A DNA stretch of 64,000 nt from Amycolatopsis xylanica. Lineage in GTDB: Bacteria > Actinomycetota > Actinomycetes > Mycobacteriales > Pseudonocardiaceae. Shown here piece after piece: positions 1-7,277 of the stretch (position 1 is its first letter; each line of letters begins with the position of its first letter). Below the pieces are notes generated by a model that saw only the letters and a list, made by a program, of their open reading frames with translations, searched no databases and was not told the DNA's origin. A program made the translations under genes and the position numbers. The stretch lies in contig NZ_FNON01000002.1 in the NCBI RefSeq assembly GCF_900107045.1, positions 62,001 through 126,000 on the forward strand, given 5' to 3'.

Positions 1-37
1 CGGGGACCACGTAGCCCCCCACAATCGCTTCAGCCAT
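1..37 (-). CDS. N-terminal fragment of an unidentified protein
   Basis: An ATG at 37 read leftwards opens a frame that stays open to the window edge and gives only 12 residues (MAEAIVGGYVVP). It diverges from the lipoprotein gene at 97. The short hydrophobic beta-strand-like start resembles the opening of some amidohydrolases, but 12 residues are not enough to name a family. No clear ribosome binding site precedes it. Confidence 0.3.
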   Translation of the reverse strand, partial: MAEAIVGGYVVP

Positions 38-96
38 GGTGAGACACGCTAACCGAGATCAGCACAACGCGGGCACCGCCGACGCGTCTTAGGGGC

Positions 97-612
97 ATGG
101 GGAAGAAATCGTTGGCGGCGCTGATGGCCGTGCTCGCGGTGTCCGGCTGCACGTCGAGCACCTTCAGCCGCCTCACGCCCGCCGAACAGGAGACCCGCGG
201 TTCGGGTGAACTCGCCGCCGACCTGCTCGGCGCGCTGCACGAACGCGGCGTCCAGACCACCGACAGCGCCTCCGCGCGCATCAGCGACATCGACCACGCC
301 GCGGCGCTGATCACCGACGGGGACCGGCACGGGATGATCGAGGTCCGCCACGGCTCGATGGGCCAGGGTGACCCCGAATGCACGCGGCCGCAGCCTTGCC
401 AGACCGCCGACGTCAGCGAAAAGAAGATGGTGATCATCGAGACCCCGATCTCGGTCACCATCGAGGTCTACTTGCCGGACAACGGGTTGACAGGCACGCT
501 CACCGAAACGAAGAGCACGTCGCGGTTCTGGTCGGGCGGGCCTGCCTTGGCACACCTCCCGCTCGAATCCATGGCCGCGGCGGCCCTCGCCGCGGACCTG
601 ATCAGGTACTAG
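97..612 (+). CDS. putative secreted lipoprotein of unknown function
   Basis: 171 residues starting at ATG 97 with an AGGGG stretch just upstream. The N-terminus has two lysines, a hydrophobic core and the lipobox AVSGC with the lipidated cysteine at residue 18, so it should be exported and anchored to the outer face of the membrane. The mature part is soluble, with two more cysteines near residues 95 and 101 that could form a disulfide. I recognise no family. It stands alone, tail to tail with the GNAT gene ten bases away. Confidence 0.65.
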   Translation: MGKKSLAALMAVLAVSGCTSSTFSRLTPAEQETRGSGELAADLLGALHERGVQTTDSASARISDIDHAAALITDGDRHGMIEVRHGSMGQGDPECTRPQPCQTADVSEKKMVIIETPISVTIEVYLPDNGLTGTLTETKSTSRFWSGGPALAHLPLESMAAAALAADLIRY

Positions 613-621
613 TGCGCCCGG

Positions 622-1086
622 TCAGGCGATCTCCTTCTCGAAATGCACGAGCTGATAGTCGAACTCCGGCGAACGATGGGTTTCGTGATAGCCCAAGCGT
701 TTGTAGAGCCGTAACGGTCCTTGGCTGTACTCGCCGGTGAACAGCCGGAAGACCGTCACCCCGCGCGGTAGCCTCGCCTCGGCGGCCAGCAGCAGCGAAC
801 TGCCGTAGCCGTTCCCTTGCCGGTCGGGGGCGACGACCAGACGGCCCACCTCGCCCACGTTCCCGACCACACGGACACGCACGCTCGCGACCAGCCGCGC
901 CTCTTCGCGGTAGCCCCAGGCGAGACACAACGGGTCGCCCAGCGCTTCCCTGGTCTCCGCCAGAGTCTCCACGAGAGGTGGCAGGTCGAACGTCCGATGT
1001 GCCCGCGCTTCAGTCACATACGCCGCACGCTGCAGCGTAAGAATCTCGCCCGCGTCCTGCGGGCCGAGCCTCACCGGTTCCATCAT
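622..1086 (-). CDS. GNAT family N-acetyltransferase
   Basis: 154 residues, starting at one of two adjacent ATG codons (1086 or 1083). The acetyl-CoA pyrophosphate-binding motif RQGNGYG lies at residues 89-95, preceded by the typical beta-4 strand (VGRLVVAP) and followed by a helix and the C-terminal 'LYKRLGY' segment found in many GNAT enzymes. It should transfer an acetyl group from acetyl-CoA to an amine; the acceptor cannot be read from the sequence. The length is normal for a single-domain GNAT protein. Confidence 0.85.
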   Translation of the reverse strand: MMEPVRLGPQDAGEILTLQRAAYVTEARAHRTFDLPPLVETLAETREALGDPLCLAWGYREEARLVASVRVRVVGNVGEVGRLVVAPDRQGNGYGSSLLLAAEARLPRGVTVFRLFTGEYSQGPLRLYKRLGYHETHRSPEFDYQLVHFEKEIA

Positions 1087-1124
1087 TCGAGGCTAAACCG
1101 GGCGTCTCCCGCTGTCGCCCGAAT

Positions 1125-2030
1125 TCAGCCGAGCCGGATGCCCCAGCTGCCTGACCAGGAGGTTCCCGGCTCCAGCTCGATCAGGTCGGTGCCGGTGTTG
1201 AGCGCGTCGGCCGGGCAGGTCATCGGCTCGATCGCGATGCCGCGGCCCCGCCCGACGAGCTCGGCCGGGGTGAACACCTGGACCCACTTGAAGTCGGGAC
1301 CGGCCCACACGTCGAGCGTGGTCTCGCCGTGGGTGAGCGTGTGGTGGTGGCGGCCGTCCTCGCCCGCGGTGAGCCCGCCGAACGCGGTGTCGAGGTCGAC
1401 GCCGGCGAGCACCTGGCCGCCGCGGAAGTCGTACTCGGTCCCCTCGACGTCGCGTTCGGTGTCGTACGGCATCTGCTCGTCACCCAGGTACGGCCGGACG
1501 CGGGTGGCGGGCAGCGTCAGGGTGAGCTCGTCGGTCGGCGCGTCGCCGATGCGGAAGTACGGGTGCGTGCCGAGGCCGACGCCGATCGGCGAGTCGCCCT
1601 CGTTGCGGATCTCGTGGGTGATGGTCAGCTCGCGCGGCGCGATCTCGTAAGTGGTGACGGCACGCAGCGGCACCGGCCAGCCGGGCTCGCCGTCGATGTC
1701 GACGCACAGCGTGATCGACGATTCGGCGTGCTCGAGCAGCTCCCACTCCTTGTGGCGGGTGAGGCCGTGGATCGCGTTGCCGCGTGCTTCCTCGGTGATC
1801 TCCAGCTGCTGCTTCTCGCCTTGATAAACCCACTGGCCGCCCTTGGTGCGGTTCGGCCAGGGCAGCAGCACCTGACCTGCGCCTTTGGGCGGTTTCTCGT
1901 CGGCGGCGAACTCCTCGACATAGGGCACTCCACCGACCTCGAACAGGCGCAGCCCGGCGCCGATCTCGGTGACGACGGCGCGCGCGTTGCCGCGGGTGAT
2001 CTCGAACTGCTGTCCGGTGGGGTTCGCCAT
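1125..2030 (-). CDS. aldose 1-epimerase family protein
   Basis: 301 residues from ATG 2030; a TTG at 2039 would add three residues. The sequence has the galactose-mutarotase fold features: an N-terminal strand pattern, a central GLGTHPYF motif carrying the usual catalytic histidine, and a C-terminal IAIEPMTCPADALN segment with the expected catalytic glutamate. It probably interconverts alpha and beta anomers of a hexose or a related sugar. It diverges from the TetR gene at 2096, with only 65 bases between starts, so the palindrome at 2060-2069 could affect both promoters. Confidence 0.85.
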   Translation of the reverse strand: MANPTGQQFEITRGNARAVVTEIGAGLRLFEVGGVPYVEEFAADEKPPKGAGQVLLPWPNRTKGGQWVYQGEKQQLEITEEARGNAIHGLTRHKEWELLEHAESSITLCVDIDGEPGWPVPLRAVTTYEIAPRELTITHEIRNEGDSPIGVGLGTHPYFRIGDAPTDELTLTLPATRVRPYLGDEQMPYDTERDVEGTEYDFRGGQVLAGVDLDTAFGGLTAGEDGRHHHTLTHGETTLDVWAGPDFKWVQVFTPAELVGRGRGIAIEPMTCPADALNTGTDLIELEPGTSWSGSWGIRLG

Positions 2031-2059
2031 GGGCGTCAACTTACCGTTTCAAGAATTAC

Positions 2060-2069
2060 TAGACCGGTC
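2060..2069. promoter_or_regulatory. candidate TetR operator, TAGACCGGTC
   Basis: The perfect palindrome GACCGGTC, as TAGACCGGTC, lies midway between the divergent epimerase (2030) and TetR (2096) starts. It resembles, from memory, the boxes bound by Bacillus LmrA/YxaF, the family to which the adjacent TetR protein looks most similar. Autoregulation is inferred from position. Confidence 0.45.
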
Positions 2070-2095
2070 GTCATAGTTTGAGCTACGGTCGTGAC

Positions 2096-2668
2096 ATGGT
2101 CCGCCGCACCGACACCCGGCAGCGCATGCTCGAAACCGCCGCCGAGCTCTTCCACACCCAGGGCTACCACGCCACCGGCCTCAACCAGCTCGTCGCGGCG
2201 GGCGGTGCGCCCAAGGGGTCGCTCTACTTCCATTTCCCCGGCGGCAAGGAGCAGCTGGCCGCCGAGGCGCTCCGGCTGTCCGGCGGCACCTTCCGCGAGA
2301 TGATCACGCGCATCGTCGAGACCGCGCCGGACGCGGCCGCCGCGGTCTGCGCGGTCATCGACGGGCTGATCGAGGTCCAGCTCGCGTCGGACTTCCAGCG
2401 CGGGTGTCCACTCGCGACGGTCGCGCTGGACGCGTCGAGCGAGCCGGTCAGGGAAGCCTGCGCCGACGGTTACGCGTCCTGGCTCGACGGTTTGTCCCAA
2501 TACTTTGTCTCACAAGGCTTTTCGGCCGAGAAGGCCGACGAGCTGGCCGTCATCGTGCTCACCTCCGTCGAAGGCGCGCTGCTGCTCGCGCGGACCAGGC
2601 ACGACGTCGCCCCACTGCGCGCGGTCAGGGAACACCTGCGCGCCACCATCGAAAGGGAGCTGCCCTGA
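2096..2668 (+). CDS. TetR family transcriptional regulator (LmrA/YxaF-like)
   Basis: 190 residues from ATG 2096; a TTG at 2078 is in frame but less likely. Residues 1-50 form the TetR helix-turn-helix (LNQLVAAGGAPKGSLYFHFPGGKEQL), with the GAPKGSLYFHF signature of the LmrA/YxaF/AcrR branch. The C-terminal part should be the ligand-binding and dimerisation domain. Its TGA overlaps the ATG of the next gene (TGATG), so it is translationally coupled to the two metallo-beta-lactamase-fold genes. A repressor that senses the substrate of those enzymes is a reasonable inference. Confidence 0.88.
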   Translation: MVRRTDTRQRMLETAAELFHTQGYHATGLNQLVAAGGAPKGSLYFHFPGGKEQLAAEALRLSGGTFREMITRIVETAPDAAAAVCAVIDGLIEVQLASDFQRGCPLATVALDASSEPVREACADGYASWLDGLSQYFVSQGFSAEKADELAVIVLTSVEGALLLARTRHDVAPLRAVREHLRATIERELP

Positions 2669-3489
2669 TGCGGGTACACCATCTCGACTGCGGGACCATG
2701 CGGCCGCTCGGCGGCAAGCTCGTCGACGGCCGGTCCTCACTGTTCGGGCGGGCCGAAATGGTCTGCCACTGCCTGCTCGTGGAAACCGGGAACGGGCTCA
2801 CGCTCGTCGAGACCGGCATGGGCTCGCCGATCGCGAGCCGAGGCGAGGAATGGCTCGGCCGCCGGTTCATCCGCACCAGCGGGCCGATCCTCGACCAGGA
2901 CGCCGCCGTCACCCAGATCAAGAAGCTCGGGTACGACCCGCGTGACGTGCGGGACATCGTGCTCACCCACCTCGACCTGGACCACGCGGGCGGGCTCGTC
3001 GACTTCCCCGAGGCCAATGTCCACGTCTACGCCGAAGAGCTCCGCGCGTTCGAGCGGCCGCGCAAGGACGAGATCGGGCGGTACCGGGCGGTCCAGTTCA
3101 CCCACAGTCCGAAGTGGACACCGCACGCCGCGCTCGGCGACCCGTGGTTCGGCTTCGACGCCGTGCGGGAGATCGCGCCGGACATCCTGCTGATCCCGCT
3201 CGCCGGCCACACGCGCGGGCACGCGGGCGTCGCGGTCGGCACCGGTGACGGCTGGCTGCTCCACGCGGGTGACTCCTACTTCCACCCCGGCGAGATCGAC
3301 CCCGTCGACCCGCACTGCCCGCCGCTGCTCGCGTTGTTCGAAGGCTTGGTACAGACCGAAAAGCAGGCCAGACTGGACAACCAGCGACGCTTGCGCGACC
3401 TTGTCCGTGACCACAGCGGCGAAGTGACCGTCTTCTCCGCCCACAACGCCGCCGAGTTCCACCGGCTGCGTGAGAGGAGCACCGTATGA
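2668..3489 (+). CDS. MBL-fold metallo-hydrolase (first of tandem pair)
   Basis: 273 residues, ATG 2668 preceded by AAAGGGAG. The zinc-binding motif is HLDLDH at residues 101-106 (an HxDxDH variant of HxHxDH), followed by AGHTRGHAG (H181) and HAGD (D202), as in lactonase-like MBL hydrolases of the quorum-quenching type. An acyl-lactone or ester substrate is likely, but the sequence does not fix it. It has no signal peptide and so is cytoplasmic. The stop overlaps the start of a close paralogue by ATGA. Confidence 0.85.
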   Translation: MRVHHLDCGTMRPLGGKLVDGRSSLFGRAEMVCHCLLVETGNGLTLVETGMGSPIASRGEEWLGRRFIRTSGPILDQDAAVTQIKKLGYDPRDVRDIVLTHLDLDHAGGLVDFPEANVHVYAEELRAFERPRKDEIGRYRAVQFTHSPKWTPHAALGDPWFGFDAVREIAPDILLIPLAGHTRGHAGVAVGTGDGWLLHAGDSYFHPGEIDPVDPHCPPLLALFEGLVQTEKQARLDNQRRLRDLVRDHSGEVTVFSAHNAAEFHRLRERSTV

Positions 3490-4283
3490 AGGTCCACCAT
3501 CTCAACTGCGGGACGATGCGCCCGCTCGGCGGCCGGTTGCCCGAGATGGTGGCGCACTGCCTGCTGGTCGAGGCGGCCGACGGCCTCGTGCTGATCGACA
3601 GCGGCTTCGGCAGCCGTGCGCTCGAAGAGCCGGGCAAGTGGCTCGGCACCGCGCTGACCAAGGTCGTCGGCGCGCGGCTTGAGCGTTCGGAGACCGCCGC
3701 CGCACAGGTGGCCGCGCTCGGCTACGCGGTCGAGGACGTCCGCCACATCGTGACCACGCACCTCGACTGCGACCACGCGGGCGGCCTCGCGGACTTCCCG
3801 CACGCCACCGTGCACGTCCACGCCGAGGAGCACCGCGCGGCGACGGCGCCCGCCAACCTCCGCGAGCGCTACCGGTACCGCTCGATCCAGTTCGAGCACG
3901 GGCCGAAGTGGAGCACGTACCGCACCGACGGCGAAAGCTGGTTCGGCTTCGAGGCCGTGCGCGAACTCAAGGGCCTGCCGCCGGAGATCCTGCTGATCCC
4001 GCTGGGCGGCCACACCCTGGGCCACGTGGGCGTCGCCGTCGACACCGGCTCGGGCTGGCTCCTGCACGCGGGCGACGCGTACTTCCACCACGGTCAGGTG
4101 GATCCGGTGGCGCGGCACTGTCCTGGCGCGCTGGAGGGGTTCCAGAAGCTGGTGCAGACGCAGAAGAAACCCAGGCTGGCCAACGAACGCAGGCTGCGGG
4201 AACTCGTGCGCCATCACGGCGACGAGGTGCGGGTGTTCAGCGCCCACGACCACGCCGAGTTCGCGGCCTTCACGGCCTCGTGA
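3486..4283 (+). CDS. MBL-fold metallo-hydrolase (second of tandem pair)
   Basis: 265 residues. It is a clear paralogue of the preceding protein: both begin M(R/K)VHHL(D/N)CGTMRPLGG and share WFGF(D/E)AVRE, the zinc motif (here HLDCDH at residues 92-97), a GGHTLGHVG loop and HAGDAYFH. By eye about half of aligned residues are identical. The gene is coupled to its partner by a 4-base overlap. Its TGA stop (4281-4283) lies inside the left arm of the 44-nt hairpin at 4278-4321, so the hairpin supplies the end of the gene. Confidence 0.85.
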   Translation: MKVHHLNCGTMRPLGGRLPEMVAHCLLVEAADGLVLIDSGFGSRALEEPGKWLGTALTKVVGARLERSETAAAQVAALGYAVEDVRHIVTTHLDCDHAGGLADFPHATVHVHAEEHRAATAPANLRERYRYRSIQFEHGPKWSTYRTDGESWFGFEAVRELKGLPPEILLIPLGGHTLGHVGVAVDTGSGWLLHAGDAYFHHGQVDPVARHCPGALEGFQKLVQTQKKPRLANERRLRELVRHHGDEVRVFSAHDHAEFAAFTAS

Positions 4284-4321
4284 GTGTTTAGACCGGTTCT
4301 AACCGGCCGCAACACTCACGA
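4278..4321. terminator. 44-nt palindrome, family A copy 1 (terminator-like)
   Basis: Arms TCGTGAGTGTT and AACACTCACGA flank an inner CCGGTT/AACCGG stem. The stop codon of the MBL-fold gene is the TGA in the left arm. The same 44-nt design occurs at 4450, 36342, 48091 and 55252. No T-run follows, so termination would not be of the classical U-tract type. Confidence 0.7.
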
Positions 4322-4367
4322 CCCCTACGCGGGGGTTGCGCTCGCGGGATCGGGCGCGCCGCCGGGC

Positions 4368-4427
4368 TAGAGGTGACAAGGGCGGCCCTTGTCACCTCTA
4401 GCGTGACAAAAGGCGCCCTTGTTCCCC
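4368..4427. repeat. dispersed palindromic repeat, family B copy 1
   Basis: A 16-bp perfect inverted repeat with a 1-nt loop (4368-4400, arm TAGAGGTGACAAGGGC) is followed by AGCGTGACAAAAGGCGCCCTTGTTCC. Nearly the same sequence of about 57 bases recurs at 48241. It lies in the 204-base convergent gap between the second MBL gene and the lipoprotein gene, with family A hairpins on both sides. Confidence 0.7.
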
Positions 4428-4449
4428 GCCGAACCAGGCAACGCGAGTG

Positions 4450-4493
4450 TCGTGAGTGCTACGGCCGGTTAGAACCGGCCGGAACACTCACGA
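4450..4493. terminator. 44-nt palindrome, family A copy 2
   Basis: TCGTGAGTG and CACTCACGA outer arms surround a perfect GGCCGGTTAGAACCGGCC inner stem. The right arm contains, on the minus strand, the TGA stop (4488-4490) of the lipoprotein gene, mirroring the arrangement at copy 1. Confidence 0.7.
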
Positions 4494-5024
4494 CTCGGCG
4501 TCGATGGCCTGCTTGACGAGGGGCGTCATCTGCTCGGGCGTCATCTTGGCCGGGCCGCTGTAGCTGACCAGGATCGGCACGCCACCGACGACCTTCGCGG
4601 CGACCAGGGTCGCGGTCTTGGCTTCCTCGACGTAGTAGAGCGCGCCCTCGGCGATGCCGGGGACGTCGCGGGAGCCGGGCTTCTTCTCCTTGATGCTCGC
4701 GATCATCGCGTCCGGCTTGACCTTGTTGCCGTCGTAGCGGGTGACGGCCAGCGCGCCGACCTGCTTGCCCTCGGCCGAGTAGACGCAGGTCTTGGCCTTG
4801 CCGCCGTTGGCGGCGGTGTTCTGGTCTGGGCCGGGCGCGCCGGTGACCGACTGGCGTTCGATGGCCTTGCCGACCGCGTCGCCCGCGAGGACCGCGCACG
4901 GTTCCTTCAGCGTGACCGCCTTGGTCGGCGACGGCTTCGGGGCGGCGGCGGGCTTCTCGGCGGACGAGCAGCCGACCGTCACCAAGGCAAGAGCGGAAAT
5001 CAGGACAATTCGCCAGGAACGCAT
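4488..5024 (-). CDS. lipoprotein, DUF3558-like
   Basis: 178 residues. The N-terminus MRSWRIVLISALALVTVGC is a lipoprotein signal with the lipidated cysteine at residue 19, followed by an Ala/Pro-rich linker. The mature domain has the spaced cysteines EPCAVL and KTCVYS typical of DUF3558-like actinobacterial lipoproteins, which probably form a disulfide. It should sit on the outer membrane face; the role is unknown. The stop codon falls within the hairpin at 4450-4493. The gene is ten bases downstream of the MFS gene on the same strand and may be co-transcribed with it. Confidence 0.75.
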   Translation of the reverse strand: MRSWRIVLISALALVTVGCSSAEKPAAAPKPSPTKAVTLKEPCAVLAGDAVGKAIERQSVTGAPGPDQNTAANGGKAKTCVYSAEGKQVGALAVTRYDGNKVKPDAMIASIKEKKPGSRDVPGIAEGALYYVEEAKTATLVAAKVVGGVPILVSYSGPAKMTPEQMTPLVKQAIDAES

Positions 5025-5033
5025 ACCGCCACT

Positions 5034-6314
5034 CTAGGCGGATTCCGGCTCGGCGGGCGCGCGGTAGCGGAAGAACGCGGGCAGCAGGGCCATCGCGATG
5101 AGCACGATGACGATCACCAGCAGACCGCCGCCGGTCGCCGCGGCGGCGGTGCCGACACCGGCGGCCGCCCAGCCGTGCGTGAGGTCCGCGATACGCGGTC
5201 CACCTGCGACAACGACCGTGAACACGCCTTGCAGCCGTCCGCGCATCTCATCGGTCGTGGCGACCTGCAGGATCGACATCCGGTAGATGGCCGAGACCAT
5301 GTCGGCCCCGCCAGCCAGCGCGATGAAGATCACCGCGAGCCACAGCGAAGAGCTCAGCCCGAACGCCGCCACGGCCGCGCCCCATGCGCAGATGGCCACC
5401 ACGACCGCGACACCCTGGCGCCGCACCCGCGTCAGCCAGCCGGAGAACAACCCGACGAGCATCGAGCCGACCGGGATCGCCGCGTAGAGCCAGCCCAGCG
5501 CGGGCCCGCCGCCCGGCGGGTCGCCGAAGGTCCGTTCGGCCATTTCCGGGAACAACGCGCGCGGCATGCCGAACACCATCGCGACGATGTCGACGAGAAA
5601 AGAAGCCAACAGGACCTTTTGCGTTGCCAGGTAACGGAAACCGTCGATCACGTCGCGCAAGCCCGCGCGTCGCGACGGTCCGTTGAGCGGCGGCAGCGAC
5701 GGCAGTTTCCAGACCGCGATCAACGTGAGCGACAACGCGGCCACGTCGACCAGGTACAAAGTGGACAGTCCGAGCAGCGGCAGCACCGCGCCGGCCAGCA
5801 GCGGCCCGAACACCATGCCGAAGGTCGACATGGTGGAGCCGAGCGCGACCGCTGGCGCGATCAGATGCTCCGGCACCAGCCTGGCGACGACCGCGCTGCG
5901 CGTCGGCATGTTGATCGCGAAGAACGCCTGGTTGACGGCCAGCAGCGCGAGCACCAGCCAGACCGAGCGCAGGCCGATGAACGCCTGCAGCCACAGCACG
6001 GCCGACGTCAGCGCGATGCCGACGTTGGTCACGAGCAGCAGTTTGCGCCGGTCGACCGTGTCGGCGATCGCGCCGCCCCACAGCCCGAACACCAGCAGCG
6101 GCACGAGCGCGACCGCGCCGGTCAGCCCGACGAACCCGGACGAGCCGGTGATGTCGAAGATCTGCTTCGGCACGGCGACGGCCGTCAGCTGGCTGCCGAT
6201 GGCCGTGACGGCCGTCGACATCCAGAGACGGCGATAGGCGGGGATCTTCAGCGGCCGCCGGTCGACCATGATCGACCCGAGCAGTCTGCGTGCGGTCCCC
6301 GCCTTAACGCTCAC
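5034..6314 (-). CDS. MFS transporter (drug/siderophore-exporter-like)
   Basis: 426 residues from GTG 6314; an internal ATG at 6269 is an alternative start. There are 12 predicted hydrophobic segments with the MFS motif A-like loop WGGAIADTVDRRKLL after segment 2 and a long central loop (GPSRRAGLRDVIDG). The overall pattern matches the enterobactin-exporter/MFS_3 group of proton-driven exporters. The substrate is unknown. The promoter region (6315-6371) is short and shared with the 3' end of pdxH, transcribed the same way. Confidence 0.82.
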   Translation of the reverse strand: MSVKAGTARRLLGSIMVDRRPLKIPAYRRLWMSTAVTAIGSQLTAVAVPKQIFDITGSSGFVGLTGAVALVPLLVFGLWGGAIADTVDRRKLLLVTNVGIALTSAVLWLQAFIGLRSVWLVLALLAVNQAFFAINMPTRSAVVARLVPEHLIAPAVALGSTMSTFGMVFGPLLAGAVLPLLGLSTLYLVDVAALSLTLIAVWKLPSLPPLNGPSRRAGLRDVIDGFRYLATQKVLLASFLVDIVAMVFGMPRALFPEMAERTFGDPPGGGPALGWLYAAIPVGSMLVGLFSGWLTRVRRQGVAVVVAICAWGAAVAAFGLSSSLWLAVIFIALAGGADMVSAIYRMSILQVATTDEMRGRLQGVFTVVVAGGPRIADLTHGWAAAGVGTAAAATGGGLLVIVIVLIAMALLPAFFRYRAPAEPESA

Positions 6315-6371
6315 AACACATGAGCTTAGCCGTGCTAACTATTCAAGATCGAGTGATTTAGCGCGCACGGA

Positions 6372-7043
6372 TCACGGCGCGACGCGCTCGATCCGCCAGC
6401 CGTCGTCGGCGCGGACGTAGGTGAGGCGGTCGTGCATGCGGTCCTCACGGCCCTGCCAGAACTCGACCGTGTCGGGACGGATGCGCCACCCGCCCCAGTG
6501 CGGCGGGAACGGGATCTCGTCGGTGTCGGCGAAGCGGCGCTGGATGGAGTTCAGCGCGTTGTCGAGCGCGCGGCGGCCGTCGACCACCCGCGACTGCGGC
6601 GAGGCCCAGGCCCCGAGCTGCGAGCCGCGCGGGCGCGAGGCCCAGTACTCGGCGCCTTCCTTGATGTCGACCTTCTCGACCTCGCCGCGCACGTGGACCT
6701 GGCGGTGCAGCGGGTACCAGGGGAAGGTCGCCGACGCGTACCGGGTGACGGTCAGGTCGTGGCTCTTCGCCGAGGTGTAGTTCGTGTAGAAGACGACGCC
6801 GCGCTCGTCCAGGCCCTTCAGGAGCACCGAGCGGGAGGACGGCCTGCCCTCGCCGTCGGAGGTGGCGAGCACCATGGCGTTGGCCTCGGGCACGCCTGCC
6901 GCGATCGCCTGGTTCAGCCAGGACTGCAGCTGCTCGGTCCAGGTCGGCGCCAGTGAGGCCTCGGTGAACGCGTCCCCTTCGTACGCCACCCGCATTCCGG
7001 GCAGTCGCATCGCTACGTCCGTGATCTCGGTCTCCGGCATCAT
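6372..7043 (-). CDS. pdxH: pyridoxamine 5'-phosphate oxidase
   Basis: 223 residues from ATG 7043, chosen because GGAGGG stands about nine bases upstream; an open frame extends to 7151 but lacks such a site. The protein oxidises pyridoxine or pyridoxamine 5'-phosphate to pyridoxal 5'-phosphate with FMN and oxygen. Visible family signatures are the FMN-binding block RSVLLKGLDERGVVFYTNY..SAKS, the HRQVHVRG strand, WASRPRGSQLGAWAS, and the C-terminal signature FWQGREDRMHDRLTY. The length is that of the usual bacterial enzyme. It probably supplies cofactor to SerC and other PLP enzymes. Confidence 0.96.
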   Translation of the reverse strand: MMPETEITDVAMRLPGMRVAYEGDAFTEASLAPTWTEQLQSWLNQAIAAGVPEANAMVLATSDGEGRPSSRSVLLKGLDERGVVFYTNYTSAKSHDLTVTRYASATFPWYPLHRQVHVRGEVEKVDIKEGAEYWASRPRGSQLGAWASPQSRVVDGRRALDNALNSIQRRFADTDEIPFPPHWGGWRIRPDTVEFWQGREDRMHDRLTYVRADDGWRIERVAP

Positions 7044-7191
7044 GGCCAACCCTCCGCGCGTGCCCTGTAGGGCCTCGATGACTTCGGCTGTCTGCTGACG
7101 GTATTGCCTGGAAGCCGCCGGGGAAACCCACCTAACGGTGACTCCTGCCACCCCGCGCCGCCATCAGCCCGTAACCGCAGGACAGCAACTC

Positions 7192-7207
7192 GTAACAAGT
7201 CGGTTAC
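7192..7207. promoter_or_regulatory. candidate nitrogen-regulator (GlnR-type) site
   Basis: GTAAC-n6-GTTAC, a symmetrical pair with AC-n9-AC spacing as in GlnR-type operators, lies about 71 bases upstream of the NCS1 permease start. A second GTAAC occurs at 7171. Such short motifs arise easily by chance, so this is tentative; a nitrogenous-substrate permease would make sense as a target. Confidence 0.3.
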
Positions 7208-7277
7208 CCGATGCGGCTTAATCGACAAAGAGCCGACCTAGCGTCGAGGCCCCCCACCAGCAGCAGGAGGCCACGTC

